The notes under the pieces are model-generated. The model searched no databases and was not told the DNA's origin. It worked only from the letters and a program-made list of their open reading frames with translations. From Lachnospiraceae bacterium (GTDB taxonomy: Bacteria > Bacillota > Clostridia > Lachnospirales > Lachnospiraceae), in NCBI GenBank assembly GCA_022510685.1, contig JAFLTA010000016.1:1-52299 (forward strand): a DNA stretch of 52,299 nucleotides, read 5' to 3'. A program made the position numbers and the translations under genes. Numbering within the stretch: the stretch's first letter is position 1; each line of letters starts with the position of its first letter. Below are positions 42,537-51,112 of the stretch, in pieces.

Positions 42537-43957
42537 TATCCCTCCACGGTCTGTACTTTAATCATGTTTGTCGTTCCGGACATGCCAATCGGTACACCGG
42601 ATGTAAATACCACAGTATCACCATGATCCACCAGATTCATACGCTGACAGACACAGATACCATGCTCAAACAACTCAAACACATCCTTCTTTTCCTGCAA
42701 GAGTACCGGCGTGATACCCCAGGATAAATTAAGCTGACGATACACTTTGTCTGTAATGGCACAGCCGATGATATCACAGTCCGGGCGATATTTGGAAATC
42801 TGTCGTGCAGAGCGTCCCGACTTGGTAACCGTGATAATGGCTCTCGCATTAATATCATGTGCCGTGGTACAGGTAGCATGACAGATAGCGTCTGTCACAT
42901 CCGGGTCTGCCTTGCGGTCTCTCTGGAAGAAACGTTTGCGATAGTCAATATCCCCCTCTGTCCGGTTGGCAATGCGCACCATCATCTGCAATGACTCCAC
43001 CGGATACATTCCTGCTGCCGTCTCACCAGACAACATAATAGCACTGGTTCCGTCATAAATGGCATTTGCCACATCCGTTGACTCCGCTCTGGTAGGTCTT
43101 GGATTGTGCATCATGGAGTCTAACATCTGGGTTGCAGTGATGACCTGCATGCCTGCCTCATATACTTTTTTGATAATCATCTTCTGAATGACCGGAACAT
43201 CCTCCGTAGGAATCTCCACACCCATATCACCACGGGCGATCATAATTGCATCTGCAACTTCTATAATCTCGTCAATGCAATCCACACCCTCACCGTTTTC
43301 AATTTTTGCTATAATTCTTATCTCTTCCCCACCGTTATCATTCAATAACTTACGCATCTCTAATACATCATCTGCAGTGCGCACAAAGGAAGCTGCCACA
43401 TAATCTACATCCTGCTCAATACCAAACAGAATATCCGACTTATCACCCTCGCTGATATATGGAAGGCTCAAATGAATGCCCGGCACATTAATGCCCTTAT
43501 GGTTAGAAACGGCACCATCGTTTTTCACCAGACAGTGAATGTCCAAACCGTCGATTTTCTCCACTTCCATCTCTATCAGACCGTCATCTATCAAAATGCG
43601 CTGTCCTACCTGCACATCCTTCACCAAATCAGGATATGTGATGCTGACGATATTCTCGTCGCCAGCCACCTCACGCCCGGTCAATATAAAAGAATCTCCT
43701 GCATGAAGTGTGATTTTTCCCTCCTTGAAATCCCGCACACGGATTTCCGGTCCCTTAGTATCAAGCAATGTCGCCACCGGTCTTCCATACCGCTCCCGCA
43801 AAAGGCGCACTTTCGTGAGACGCTCCTTCTGCTCCTCATGGGTTCCATGGGAAAAATTCAGTCTGGCTACATCCATTCCTTCCTGTATCAGACGCTCCAA
43901 AACACCATCCTTATCCGTTGCCGGTCCCAGTGTACAAATAATTTTTGTCTTACGCAT
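42536..43957 (-). CDS. pyk: pyruvate kinase
   Basis: Makes pyruvate and ATP from PEP. 473 residues, the short form without the extra C-terminal PEP-utiliser domain. Key segments: MRKTKIICTLGPATDKDGVLE, ARLNFSHGTHEEQKERL, DTKGPEIRV, the catalytic IIAKIENGEGV, MIARGDMGVEIP and ATQMLDSMMHNPRPTRAE. Strong GGAGG site. First gene of a two-gene unit with the phosphoesterase. Confidence 0.96.
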   Translation of the reverse strand: MRKTKIICTLGPATDKDGVLERLIQEGMDVARLNFSHGTHEEQKERLTKVRLLRERYGRPVATLLDTKGPEIRVRDFKEGKITLHAGDSFILTGREVAGDENIVSITYPDLVKDVQVGQRILIDDGLIEMEVEKIDGLDIHCLVKNDGAVSNHKGINVPGIHLSLPYISEGDKSDILFGIEQDVDYVAASFVRTADDVLEMRKLLNDNGGEEIRIIAKIENGEGVDCIDEIIEVADAIMIARGDMGVEIPTEDVPVIQKMIIKKVYEAGMQVITATQMLDSMMHNPRPTRAESTDVANAIYDGTSAIMLSGETAAGMYPVESLQMMVRIANRTEGDIDYRKRFFQRDRKADPDVTDAICHATCTTAHDINARAIITVTKSGRSARQISKYRPDCDIIGCAITDKVYRQLNLSWGITPVLLQEKKDVFELFEHGICVCQRMNLVDHGDTVVFTSGVPIGMSGTTNMIKVQTVEG

Positions 43958-43996
43958 ACTGCTTCCTCCGTTCCTGCTGGATTTTTATTCTTCCAA

Positions 43997-44002
43997 AGTA
44001 TA
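43997..44002 (-). promoter_or_regulatory. possible extended -10 promoter of pyk
   Basis: TGT-TATACT on the minus strand, about 40 bases upstream of pyk. The -35 region is poor, so an extended -10 element is the best reading. Confidence 0.35.
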
Positions 44003-44150
44003 ACACAATTTACGACTCAATAACACCACAACTTCAAATTATTATGACGGTCAGACTCTCCGTTTATGTACGGTATGTACGTATTATCCCATCTTTTTCC
44101 ATATATACGACTACATCCCCTGTCGAAATAATCTTGCGGTCATAAAAAAC

Positions 44151-44639
44151 TTATTCATATACCGAATTGACTAATTCGCTGTATTCTCCGTATTTTTTGC
44201 TGACTTCCGCAATTTTATCATATACAGATGGCTTCACCTTATACATTTTTTCATCCGTAGACATACCAAGATCTTCACCATAAAAACCATACGTTATCAT
44301 ATCAGTACCAACTTCACCTTTTTCTTTATACTTTATAATAATAGAGGCATCAATATGTACTTTTCCCATATTTTCAATAGTATAATCCTCTGTAGACTCC
44401 TTAGTACGATATGCTTTTATCTCCCCCAGAATATTTAACGCATCTTCAATCTGATCTTTTTCTGTTAATGAAGCTTCATAACCACTCCGAATATCAAGTA
44501 CACTCACATGGTCGATATTTGCCCTATCCGGCTGGATGGGTTTTGTCGTATTTACCTTCATATACACAAAAAATCCTGCCACGCCAACAATGATTGCAAT
44601 GACAACTCCTAACGCAATTTTCTTCCCCACACTATTCAT
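44151..44639 (-). CDS. membrane-anchored protein, paralogue A
   Basis: 162 residues: a basic N-terminus, one membrane span (about 8-26) and an extracytoplasmic domain of about 130 residues. VSVLDIRSG, LTEKDQIEDALNILGEIKAYR and KMYKVKPSVYDKIAEVSKKYGEYS line up with the next gene, so the two are paralogues. The fold recalls DUF5301-type small surface proteins, but I cannot confirm this. Last gene of the BlaI/M56 cassette. Function unknown. Confidence 0.6.
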   Translation of the reverse strand: MNSVGKKIALGVVIAIIVGVAGFFVYMKVNTTKPIQPDRANIDHVSVLDIRSGYEASLTEKDQIEDALNILGEIKAYRTKESTEDYTIENMGKVHIDASIIIKYKEKGEVGTDMITYGFYGEDLGMSTDEKMYKVKPSVYDKIAEVSKKYGEYSELVNSVYE

Positions 44640-44769
44640 AATAAGTTCCTCTCTTTCCCTATCATAAATACTAAATGTACTTTACCGGTCAAAAAATCTT
44701 AGAATATATCAGACGACATTTTCTGTCACTGCAGAATACCACAAACTGCTCACGGAAACATCATACATC

Positions 44770-45228
44770 CTATGCATCAGAATCCGCAGTATCATTTTTC
44801 TCATATTTTTTCTTGATCTTATATAATTTTTTTAACTCGGACATCCTGACTTTATAAAAATTCCCCTCATCATCAACCAAAATACCCCCACTAAATCTAA
44901 TGTTATGACCATATCCATAATCATCAACCAAATGGATAGTCACCTCTGCATCAGGGGTATCCCCTGCCAAATCATATACTGAATATGGACCTCTGTACGC
45001 ATCAATTGATTTCAAGATTCTCATCACTCTCCTAATATCTTTTTTTTCTTTAATCACAGCCAAGCCGGGCTCCTTAAGTACCGTTAATACCGTAATAGAC
45101 TCCACTTCTTTCGTATCATAATCAAACGGTGCCGCCTTGAGCCCAAACTCGTATGCTAAAAAAAGAACAATACAGACCAATATTCCAATTATTTTTTTCT
45201 TTGTAAGTTTCTCACGAATCTTTTTCAT
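44770..45228 (-). CDS. membrane-anchored protein, paralogue B
   Basis: 152 residues from MKKIREKLTKKKIIGIL: a very basic start, one membrane span (about 13-28) and an outer domain containing ITVLTVLK, IKEKKDIRRVMRILKSIDAYR and NFYKVRMSELKKLYKIKKKY, matching paralogue A in the same order. GGAG lies six bases before the start at 45228. The permease gene ends 200 bases upstream in an AT-rich gap with no clear terminator, so membership in the same transcript is uncertain. Confidence 0.6.
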   Translation of the reverse strand: MKKIREKLTKKKIIGILVCIVLFLAYEFGLKAAPFDYDTKEVESITVLTVLKEPGLAVIKEKKDIRRVMRILKSIDAYRGPYSVYDLAGDTPDAEVTIHLVDDYGYGHNIRFSGGILVDDEGNFYKVRMSELKKLYKIKKKYEKNDTADSDA

Positions 45229-45430
45229 AATCCACTCCGCCTCACCGAAATACATATATTATTTACAACAATATCATAATTGATATTATATACAAACCAG
45301 TATAGCCCATCAAGTATATTTTCACCTCATAACAAAATAAAATATTAGACCTGTCAGAATCATTTTAGAATACAGAAGTTGATAATACGAATTCTATTTT
45401 TCTAAGATAAAATTAAATTTTTTCTAAGTA

Positions 45431-46255
45431 TTAACAGATATCTTTCCTTGCAAATAATGCAGCCCCCGCCAAAGTACAGAATATTATTTCCAGTAGCAAT
45501 AGGAGCAGGCAAAGTGTTGAATTCAATCCACCATCAGAAACAGCGGACATACGGTAGGACATTCCAAGATTTCCGCACAAAAGCAGACTTTTCCAATAAG
45601 CAGATATTATCAGAATAGTAAATGTCATGCAAAAGGCAGGCAGAGCATTCAAACAAATAGACAATACCATTTGCAGAATTCCCAATAAAACCGCCAGAAA
45701 AAACGGCTGCAAAAAAAGAATACTGATGGATTTCCAAGTCGACAGTGTAAGAAATCCATCTCTGCCATAAGATTCCATCACATACCAGGAAGGCTTCAGG
45801 CTGAAAGACACCCCCTGTATCAGTGCAAAGAAAGAAATCGTCAGCAGGGCAAGAGCAAAATAGGAAAACACACTGACAGCACACCAGATACATTTGCCAA
45901 ACCACCATGACTGGCGGCTCTTTGAATGGGTGACCACCTGATAGCCCCACTGTTCCAAATCCACCATGGGATACATATTCGTAATGATGAGCAAGAAGGA
46001 AAAAAACAGCAGCCAGAAAATCGGAAATTCATATAAGTCAGTGATGGAAAATTCATAAGGTTCCTTTCCCTGTATTAAGAAAATCCAATAATCCATTAAT
46101 GTCCCTGTGCCTTTGAGCGCATATAATTTTCTTAAACCCTGTATTTTGTCTGACAAGGTCAGGCAGCAGCTCCACGTAATCAGGGAAGCCAATAGAAACA
46201 TCTGTTTTTTCTTCCATATTCCCTGTATCATGTCCCTCTTGATTAAATATTTCAT
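45431..46255 (-). CDS. ABC exporter permease 2
   Basis: 274 residues with about six membrane spans and no periplasmic binding motif, the layout of ABC-2-type permeases used for peptide, antibiotic or lantibiotic export or immunity. Residues 1-20 are basic (MKYLIKRDMIQGIWKKKQMF). Its ATG overlaps the ATPase stop by four bases, a strong sign that they work together. Substrate unknown. Confidence 0.75.
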   Translation of the reverse strand: MKYLIKRDMIQGIWKKKQMFLLASLITWSCCLTLSDKIQGLRKLYALKGTGTLMDYWIFLIQGKEPYEFSITDLYEFPIFWLLFFSFLLIITNMYPMVDLEQWGYQVVTHSKSRQSWWFGKCIWCAVSVFSYFALALLTISFFALIQGVSFSLKPSWYVMESYGRDGFLTLSTWKSISILFLQPFFLAVLLGILQMVLSICLNALPAFCMTFTILIISAYWKSLLLCGNLGMSYRMSAVSDGGLNSTLCLLLLLLEIIFCTLAGAALFARKDIC

Positions 46256-46881
46256 CGAAACCTCCCTTCTGCCATATTGATAATAGTATCCGAGAGAAGT
46301 TCCAGCTCTTCTCTGTCATGGCAAGCAACGATAATGATGCGCTCCGGTGTTTTTAATGATAAAATCAAATCCCGGATATCTCCCACGCTGTTTTCATCAA
46401 TGGCATTAATGGGCTCGTCCAATAAAATAATCTCCGGATTTCCTATGACAGCACCCGCGATGCCGAGACGCTGTTTCATTCCCAAAGAATATTTATAATA
46501 TTTTTTATCTTTTGCCTCACCTAAACCAACCTGCTCCATCAACCGGGTTAATTCCTCTCTGCTGACACCGCCAATCAAATCACCCAGCATCTTCAGATTC
46601 TGCAATCCCGTATATTCCCCCAGAAAAGAGGGGTTCTCAATCAATATCCCAATGCTTTTCGGGACGGACATCTCTTTATATAATTGTTTTCCCTGTATCC
46701 ATATTTCACCGGAAGTAGGGCGTACCAGCCCGGCAAGCGTCCTCATAAACATCGTTTTTCCGCAGCCGTTTTTCCCGCGTAGTCCATAGACCTTTCCACC
46801 GGAAAAAGTATAACTGATATCATTTAATATTTGATTTCCATGTATTTTTTTAATTAAGTTTTTGACTTCAATCTGCATCAT
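46252..46881 (-). CDS. ABC exporter ATPase
   Basis: 209-residue ATP-binding subunit: Walker A GKNGCGKT (about 36-43), ABC signature YSLGMKQRLG, Walker B IILLDEPINAID and the switch His in VACHDREE. A lone nucleotide-binding domain as in ABC-2 exporters. It sits between the two permease genes; both are probable partners, giving a heteromeric exporter. Confidence 0.9.
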   Translation of the reverse strand: MMQIEVKNLIKKIHGNQILNDISYTFSGGKVYGLRGKNGCGKTMFMRTLAGLVRPTSGEIWIQGKQLYKEMSVPKSIGILIENPSFLGEYTGLQNLKMLGDLIGGVSREELTRLMEQVGLGEAKDKKYYKYSLGMKQRLGIAGAVIGNPEIILLDEPINAIDENSVGDIRDLILSLKTPERIIIVACHDREELELLSDTIINMAEGRFR

Positions 46882-46897
46882 AATAGATTCTCCCTCT

Positions 46898-47728
46898 TTA
46901 GTTTTTCAGCCATTCCACCGTATCCCGCCGGCATCCAATGAACAGGAAACTAAACAGGGTGGTGAATAACAGAAATATAATACTGCTTAAAATACTCGTC
47001 CCGGTTATCATGGATGGGTAGACCGGCGCAGAACATGGATCTATAATCTGCCTCCAGGACCAACCGGCCAGCTCCATTTGTATCATCAATAAATTTTGTA
47101 TGCTATATACTATATATGGTGCAAAAAGCACTACCAATATATTTTGAGCATAATACGTTATACTTAATGAAATAGCTGCCAATGCACCACCGAATACCAT
47201 GATAATACAGACGTACAAAAACATATACCATAGGGGTTTTGTGAAATAGTATTCTGAAAACATGGAAATATCCATGATTCCGGATTGAGATGCCAATTCA
47301 TACGGTTTTTGGGCAGGATATAATAAGGCAGCTAACAGGAAACTAAGGATAAACGGAAGAACAGCTCCCACAGCTCCACTTATGTAAACTGCCAGATATT
47401 TTGCCAGCAGATATTTACTTTTCGGCACCCTGCAGCAGAGATTTTTTATATATCCCGTTTTTGTGTCATAATAAAAACTTCCTGCAAAAGGAAAGGCAGC
47501 TAAAATCGGTATCAGAGAAAAATACAATTCATTAAAAAATGTATAACCTTCTCCTCCGATATAACCTTCATATAAGACGGTGGGGTATTCCAGAAATTCC
47601 ACTTCCTGCATATGGAAGTAGTAAAAACAAGCCATCTGTCCTGCAGCCAACAGGAAACTGATGAGCAGGCATATTTTCATATTTCGTCCGGACAAAGCCC
47701 GGCAACATTCTTCTTTTACGATACGCAA
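46898..47728 (-). CDS. ABC exporter permease 1
   Basis: About 276 residues with six membrane spans; the ABC-2-like segment YYDTKTGYIKNLCCRVPKSKYLLAKYLAVYISG is typical of immunity-type permeases. The start is uncertain: a TTG at 47728 has AGGAGG nine bases upstream and lies just past the stop of the preceding gene, while an ATG at 47767 would overlap that gene by 26 bases. I prefer the TTG. Permease 2 is only weakly similar to it. Confidence 0.75.
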   Translation of the reverse strand: MRIVKEECCRALSGRNMKICLLISFLLAAGQMACFYYFHMQEVEFLEYPTVLYEGYIGGEGYTFFNELYFSLIPILAAFPFAGSFYYDTKTGYIKNLCCRVPKSKYLLAKYLAVYISGAVGAVLPFILSFLLAALLYPAQKPYELASQSGIMDISMFSEYYFTKPLWYMFLYVCIIMVFGGALAAISLSITYYAQNILVVLFAPYIVYSIQNLLMIQMELAGWSWRQIIDPCSAPVYPSMITGTSILSSIIFLLFTTLFSFLFIGCRRDTVEWLKN

Positions 47729-47741
47729 TGCTATGGTCCTC

Positions 47742-49001
47742 CTATTGAATTTGTAAATAGATGCCATAACCGCCTTTCCCCTTTGACAAATCGAAAGTCT
47801 GGCTGGAATTGTCAAAGTTGTTGGTGATGTAAAGTGGCTCTGAATAAATATCACAATCGTTTCTGATGCTTCTGGCATATCCCAGTACGACCTCCCGGTC
47901 TTCACCCGGTTCAAGCGGGAGTATGGAGCTTGTTTCCTCATTTTCGTCTGTCCGATAAGAGCAATATTCCGATGAGTTGTCAATTGCCAGAGTGTCTGAA
48001 GAGTTCACCAGCGAATACTCGATATAGGCAGAAGTTTTATTCTGATTGTAATTATGTATGTTAAGCTTTACAAAAATAATATAATTTTGATATCCCTTCT
48101 GACCATAGGACCCCGGAAGACCGGTATATTCCATTATTGTTTTTACGGTACCGTCCGAATTTACAAAGGATTCCTTAAAAAATCCCAACCACGCAGATTC
48201 ATCATATTGCGGATATTCCTTTGCATTTTTTACAATATCCACCTGCTTTACTGTGACACCCACATTCCCATCAATAATTTCCCCTCCGAGTTGCAGTACG
48301 GTTCCAGCCGGTGTATTTTCTTTCTGTACCTGTGGCAAAGGGGAATTTTCAGTTTCATCTTTTTGATCGGTTGTTTTCCGGTTGTTTTCCTCGCCTTCCA
48401 CCAATTCCAAATCATCTAACACAAAGGTTTTTGCTTCGGGATAAGAAGATACGGGAATGGTAAATGGTTCCTTCCTGAATCGTTCATAGGACATATTTCG
48501 TATAGTGATTCCTATTAAATCAAAACATAATATCAATTCTTTGCGCTCTCCCGGTGCCACTGAAAACAAAATATCACCGTTTAAATCTGTCTCCTCATAA
48601 GGATTAATTCCCTGTGAAATAGATTGTGTAATATTAACCAGAGAATACTCCGTCAAGTCTATCGTTCGCTCTCCGGAAGACTGGTTTTTGAACTGTAATT
48701 TCACTGCCACAACATACTTTAGTGATTCGTATGCCTCCGGCGCATCTGCCTGCATATAGCTATTACCTTCTTCAGAATAGGCATCTGCGATTTCCGGATA
48801 TTCCTTTACAAAGGCAGAGACCTCATATAATTTTTGTTCTGTCAGAGAAATCTCCATGCCTTGATGTTCAATCGTTTCTTCACTTGTATAATAAGTAATC
48901 TTCAGCGGTTCAGCACTGACATTGACATAAATCACACGGACTATATATGCGACAACCAGTAATGACAAGATAAGTAGAAACGGTAGTTTTCTTTTTTTCA
49001 T
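47742..49001 (-). CDS. membrane-anchored protein with two Ig-like (DUF4352-like) domains
   Basis: 419 residues: signal anchor (about 4-25), then two domains of similar layout joined by a Lys/Glu/Asn linker (about 205-235). Each carries an internal match of the type YVVAVKLQF-N or YIIFVKLNIHN, EYSLVN and a late PGE(R/D)(K/R)E(L/V)xL strand, the pattern of DUF4352/telokin-like surface proteins. The internal repeat points to duplication. It precedes the exporter genes and follows the secreted protein, so it may be a receptor, chaperone or immunity factor for the exported substrate; that is inference. Confidence 0.65.
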   Translation of the reverse strand: MKKRKLPFLLILSLLVVAYIVRVIYVNVSAEPLKITYYTSEETIEHQGMEISLTEQKLYEVSAFVKEYPEIADAYSEEGNSYMQADAPEAYESLKYVVAVKLQFKNQSSGERTIDLTEYSLVNITQSISQGINPYEETDLNGDILFSVAPGERKELILCFDLIGITIRNMSYERFRKEPFTIPVSSYPEAKTFVLDDLELVEGEENNRKTTDQKDETENSPLPQVQKENTPAGTVLQLGGEIIDGNVGVTVKQVDIVKNAKEYPQYDESAWLGFFKESFVNSDGTVKTIMEYTGLPGSYGQKGYQNYIIFVKLNIHNYNQNKTSAYIEYSLVNSSDTLAIDNSSEYCSYRTDENEETSSILPLEPGEDREVVLGYARSIRNDCDIYSEPLYITNNFDNSSQTFDLSKGKGGYGIYLQIQ

Positions 49002-49082
49002 TTTGACACCTCACAGATGGCACAATACTGCATTATAAATGTAGTACTGTGCCAATAAAGGATAATAACTTCCAGATTTAAT

Positions 49083-49496
49083 TTAGCCTAGATTAATATA
49101 ATTTTTCGTGCTATCTGGGCTCCAATATCCACTTCCATATCCATCCGCTTGAATACGAAGAGCTGCATATTTATAATTCTTATATACCGAATTTTTAATG
49201 GTATACTGCTTATATTTACTAAGAGTGTATGAACCACTGCAATTTATATACTTTTTCCCGCTCACGCCCACTACTGTAACCTTAGGCTTGGCAAGTCCAT
49301 CAGAGTAAATAACATAAGTTCTTGTAGCATCAGCCTTAAACTCCTCATCTGTATATGTTACATGAGCATCCTTTTTATAGTTAAACAATTTATTTTTGAC
49401 ATTTCCACTTGCATTTGCATGAATATTGATACTTCCTGCCACGCAAAGGCAGACAACACACGCAATTAAATGTTTTTTAATGTTTGTTTTTTTCAT
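49083..49496 (-). CDS. small secreted protein
   Basis: 137 residues: signal peptide MKKTNIKKHLIACVVCLCVAG...ANA, cleaved around residue 30, and a mature part of about 108 residues rich in Lys, Tyr and Ser, ending GSGYWSPDSTKNYINLG. Short, basic and exported, placed just before an ABC exporter cassette; a bacteriocin-like or signal protein is possible but no known bacteriocin motif is certain. The GYWSPDS end recalls small secreted proteins of the DUF2712 kind. AGGAG precedes the start at 49496. Confidence 0.6.
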   Translation of the reverse strand: MKKTNIKKHLIACVVCLCVAGSINIHANASGNVKNKLFNYKKDAHVTYTDEEFKADATRTYVIYSDGLAKPKVTVVGVSGKKYINCSGSYTLSKYKQYTIKNSVYKNYKYAALRIQADGYGSGYWSPDSTKNYINLG

Positions 49497-49562
49497 CAGT
49501 TTTTCTCCTTCCATTTGTATCCTTCTACTTTTTGTTGTATTATAAAGATGTTATTTTTGTTG

Positions 49563-49605
49563 AGCGTTCTTTTCTGACATCCTACTGTCATATGAAAAGA
49601 ACGCT
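49563..49605. promoter_or_regulatory. large hairpin overlapping the leader peptide
   Basis: Perfect 12-bp stem AGCGTTCTTTTC/GAAAAGAACGCT with an inner TGACA/TGTCA stem. On the plus strand it is followed by TTTTTT, so it reads as an intrinsic terminator there; on the minus strand its first arm is the last codons of a candidate leader peptide. Either an antisense-transcript terminator or an attenuator for the secreted-protein gene. Confidence 0.7.
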
Positions 49606-49650
49606 TTTTTCAATGCATTCTCTGTATACTCTCGTTACATCCAGATACAT
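49588..49650 (-). CDS. candidate 20-codon leader peptide
   Basis: ATG at 49648-49650 with an ideal AAAGGAGGTGAAAGA site immediately upstream; 20 codons starting MYLDVTRVYR and ending in Phe-Ile before TGA. The last four codons before the final Ile form one arm of a 12-bp hairpin and the stop lies in its loop. Such layouts are seen in leader-peptide attenuators. It has no known homologue in my memory and could be a remnant of a larger gene. Confidence 0.45.
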   Translation of the reverse strand: MYLDVTRVYRECIEKSVLFI

Positions 49651-49744
49651 TCTTTCACCTCCTTTCCACGTTCCACTTATAAAGTGTATTATGATATGAC
49701 AAACGTACAGTGTATTAAGGAACCCTCTAATCATCTGTTGTATA

Positions 49745-51112
49745 TCATACTATATAAGCGCCATTGACTGATACTGTTTTCCCACTGGCATTTGACACAA
49801 ACACCTTGTACGTACCTGTCTTTGGAGCTATAAAAGAGTGTGACATTTCTTTTTTTACAATTACATAAGATGTTTTTCCATCTGGCTTTACAATTCCCAC
49901 TTTTACAGATGCATCCTTTGGCTCAATTTTCATTGAAACTAATATCGTTTCACCAGCTTTTACTGTAAAGCCTTCTGAGTAGCGTACCACTTTATTAGCT
50001 ATTGTCCATTTAATTCCTCCAACGTTAGAGAGTGTATTAATTTCTTCTTCCGAAGGCTCTACGATTTCCATCCCTGCAAAATCAAACACACTACCTTCGT
50101 ACTCCGGCAACACATTTTCATCCTGTAAAGGTTCCTCTGTTCCCTCAACAGTACCTAGATATGCTTCCTGATATACGATTTTTATCCCCCTGGATGCTGC
50201 GTGAGTGGATACTGCACCACTCAATACAGAAATAATTGTTATAGCTGCGACAACAACCATGTTTGTTTTTTTCTTGAAATATCCTTTCATACAATTAACC
50301 CTCCATTTCAATTCTTCACTGCCTTCCGTCCACATGGGCGCATAGCCATTTAACCGAAACGCATCAGCACTTCCCATCTCCAGAAGCAGCGCAAAATAGT
50401 TTTTTGTGTTAAATTTATCTTCACAGCAATAAGAGTCACAGTTTGCTTCCGTCCAACGGATTGCTTCCCTCCACAAGAGTCTGGACAACGGGCTGAACCA
50501 ATAGATGTTGCCCACCAGTCCGAATATAGGTTTCCAGAAAGTATCTCCCTGCTTATAATGAATCAGTTCATGGTACAAGATCATTTCCAGTTCTTCCGGA
50601 GAAAATTTTCTTATTGGCAGATAAATCCCCGGGGTCCGTATTCCAATGATAAATGGTGATTGCACTCCATATCCCCGATATAAACCAATCGTTCTGCGGA
50701 TTTTCATCTCGGAACACAATTTCTGCAGAAGAAGAACATATTCTTTCGGCACAGCCATACAGGTCTTTTTTATCCGTCGAAAGCAAACCCACATACGCAA
50801 CTGGGGCAACAACAGCACTAATCCTCCCACCACCCATAAAAGGAAACAGAGCAGGAATACCTTATCCAGCAGTGGGGTAGATACCGACAAAATATCATAC
50901 TCATTCCTTATATGCTCCACATATCGGTGAATCACCAGATAAACAAGGGCTATCAGATATCCTGCAAGTACTCCCCTCAACGTCCGGTAAGCATAGCGAA
51001 TATGCAGCCTTCTTCTGCCGGCATATACTGCAGCCAGCCAGGCAACCATCAATAAACTTCCTGTAACGGAAGTAAGCACCAATACCCACATGAAATCCCT
51101 AATCCAACTCAT
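49745..51112 (-). CDS. M56 family (BlaR1/MecR1-like) membrane metalloprotease sensor
   Basis: 455 residues. Membrane spans at about 8-30, 45-62 and 83-103, a cytoplasmic zinc protease domain with HELIH at 181-185 and TEANCD (third ligand) at 221-226, a fourth span at about 284-302, and an outer domain of about 150 residues. The outer part is a beta-rich region ending KTGTYKVFVSNASGKTVSVNG, with no penicillin-binding SxxK context, so the signal is probably not a beta-lactam. It overlaps the repressor gene by 14 bases, as blaI-blaR1 pairs do. It presumably inactivates the repressor on stimulus. Confidence 0.87.
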   Translation of the reverse strand: MSWIRDFMWVLVLTSVTGSLLMVAWLAAVYAGRRRLHIRYAYRTLRGVLAGYLIALVYLVIHRYVEHIRNEYDILSVSTPLLDKVFLLCFLLWVVGGLVLLLPQLRMWVCFRRIKKTCMAVPKEYVLLLQKLCSEMKIRRTIGLYRGYGVQSPFIIGIRTPGIYLPIRKFSPEELEMILYHELIHYKQGDTFWKPIFGLVGNIYWFSPLSRLLWREAIRWTEANCDSYCCEDKFNTKNYFALLLEMGSADAFRLNGYAPMWTEGSEELKWRVNCMKGYFKKKTNMVVVAAITIISVLSGAVSTHAASRGIKIVYQEAYLGTVEGTEEPLQDENVLPEYEGSVFDFAGMEIVEPSEEEINTLSNVGGIKWTIANKVVRYSEGFTVKAGETILVSMKIEPKDASVKVGIVKPDGKTSYVIVKKEMSHSFIAPKTGTYKVFVSNASGKTVSVNGAYIV

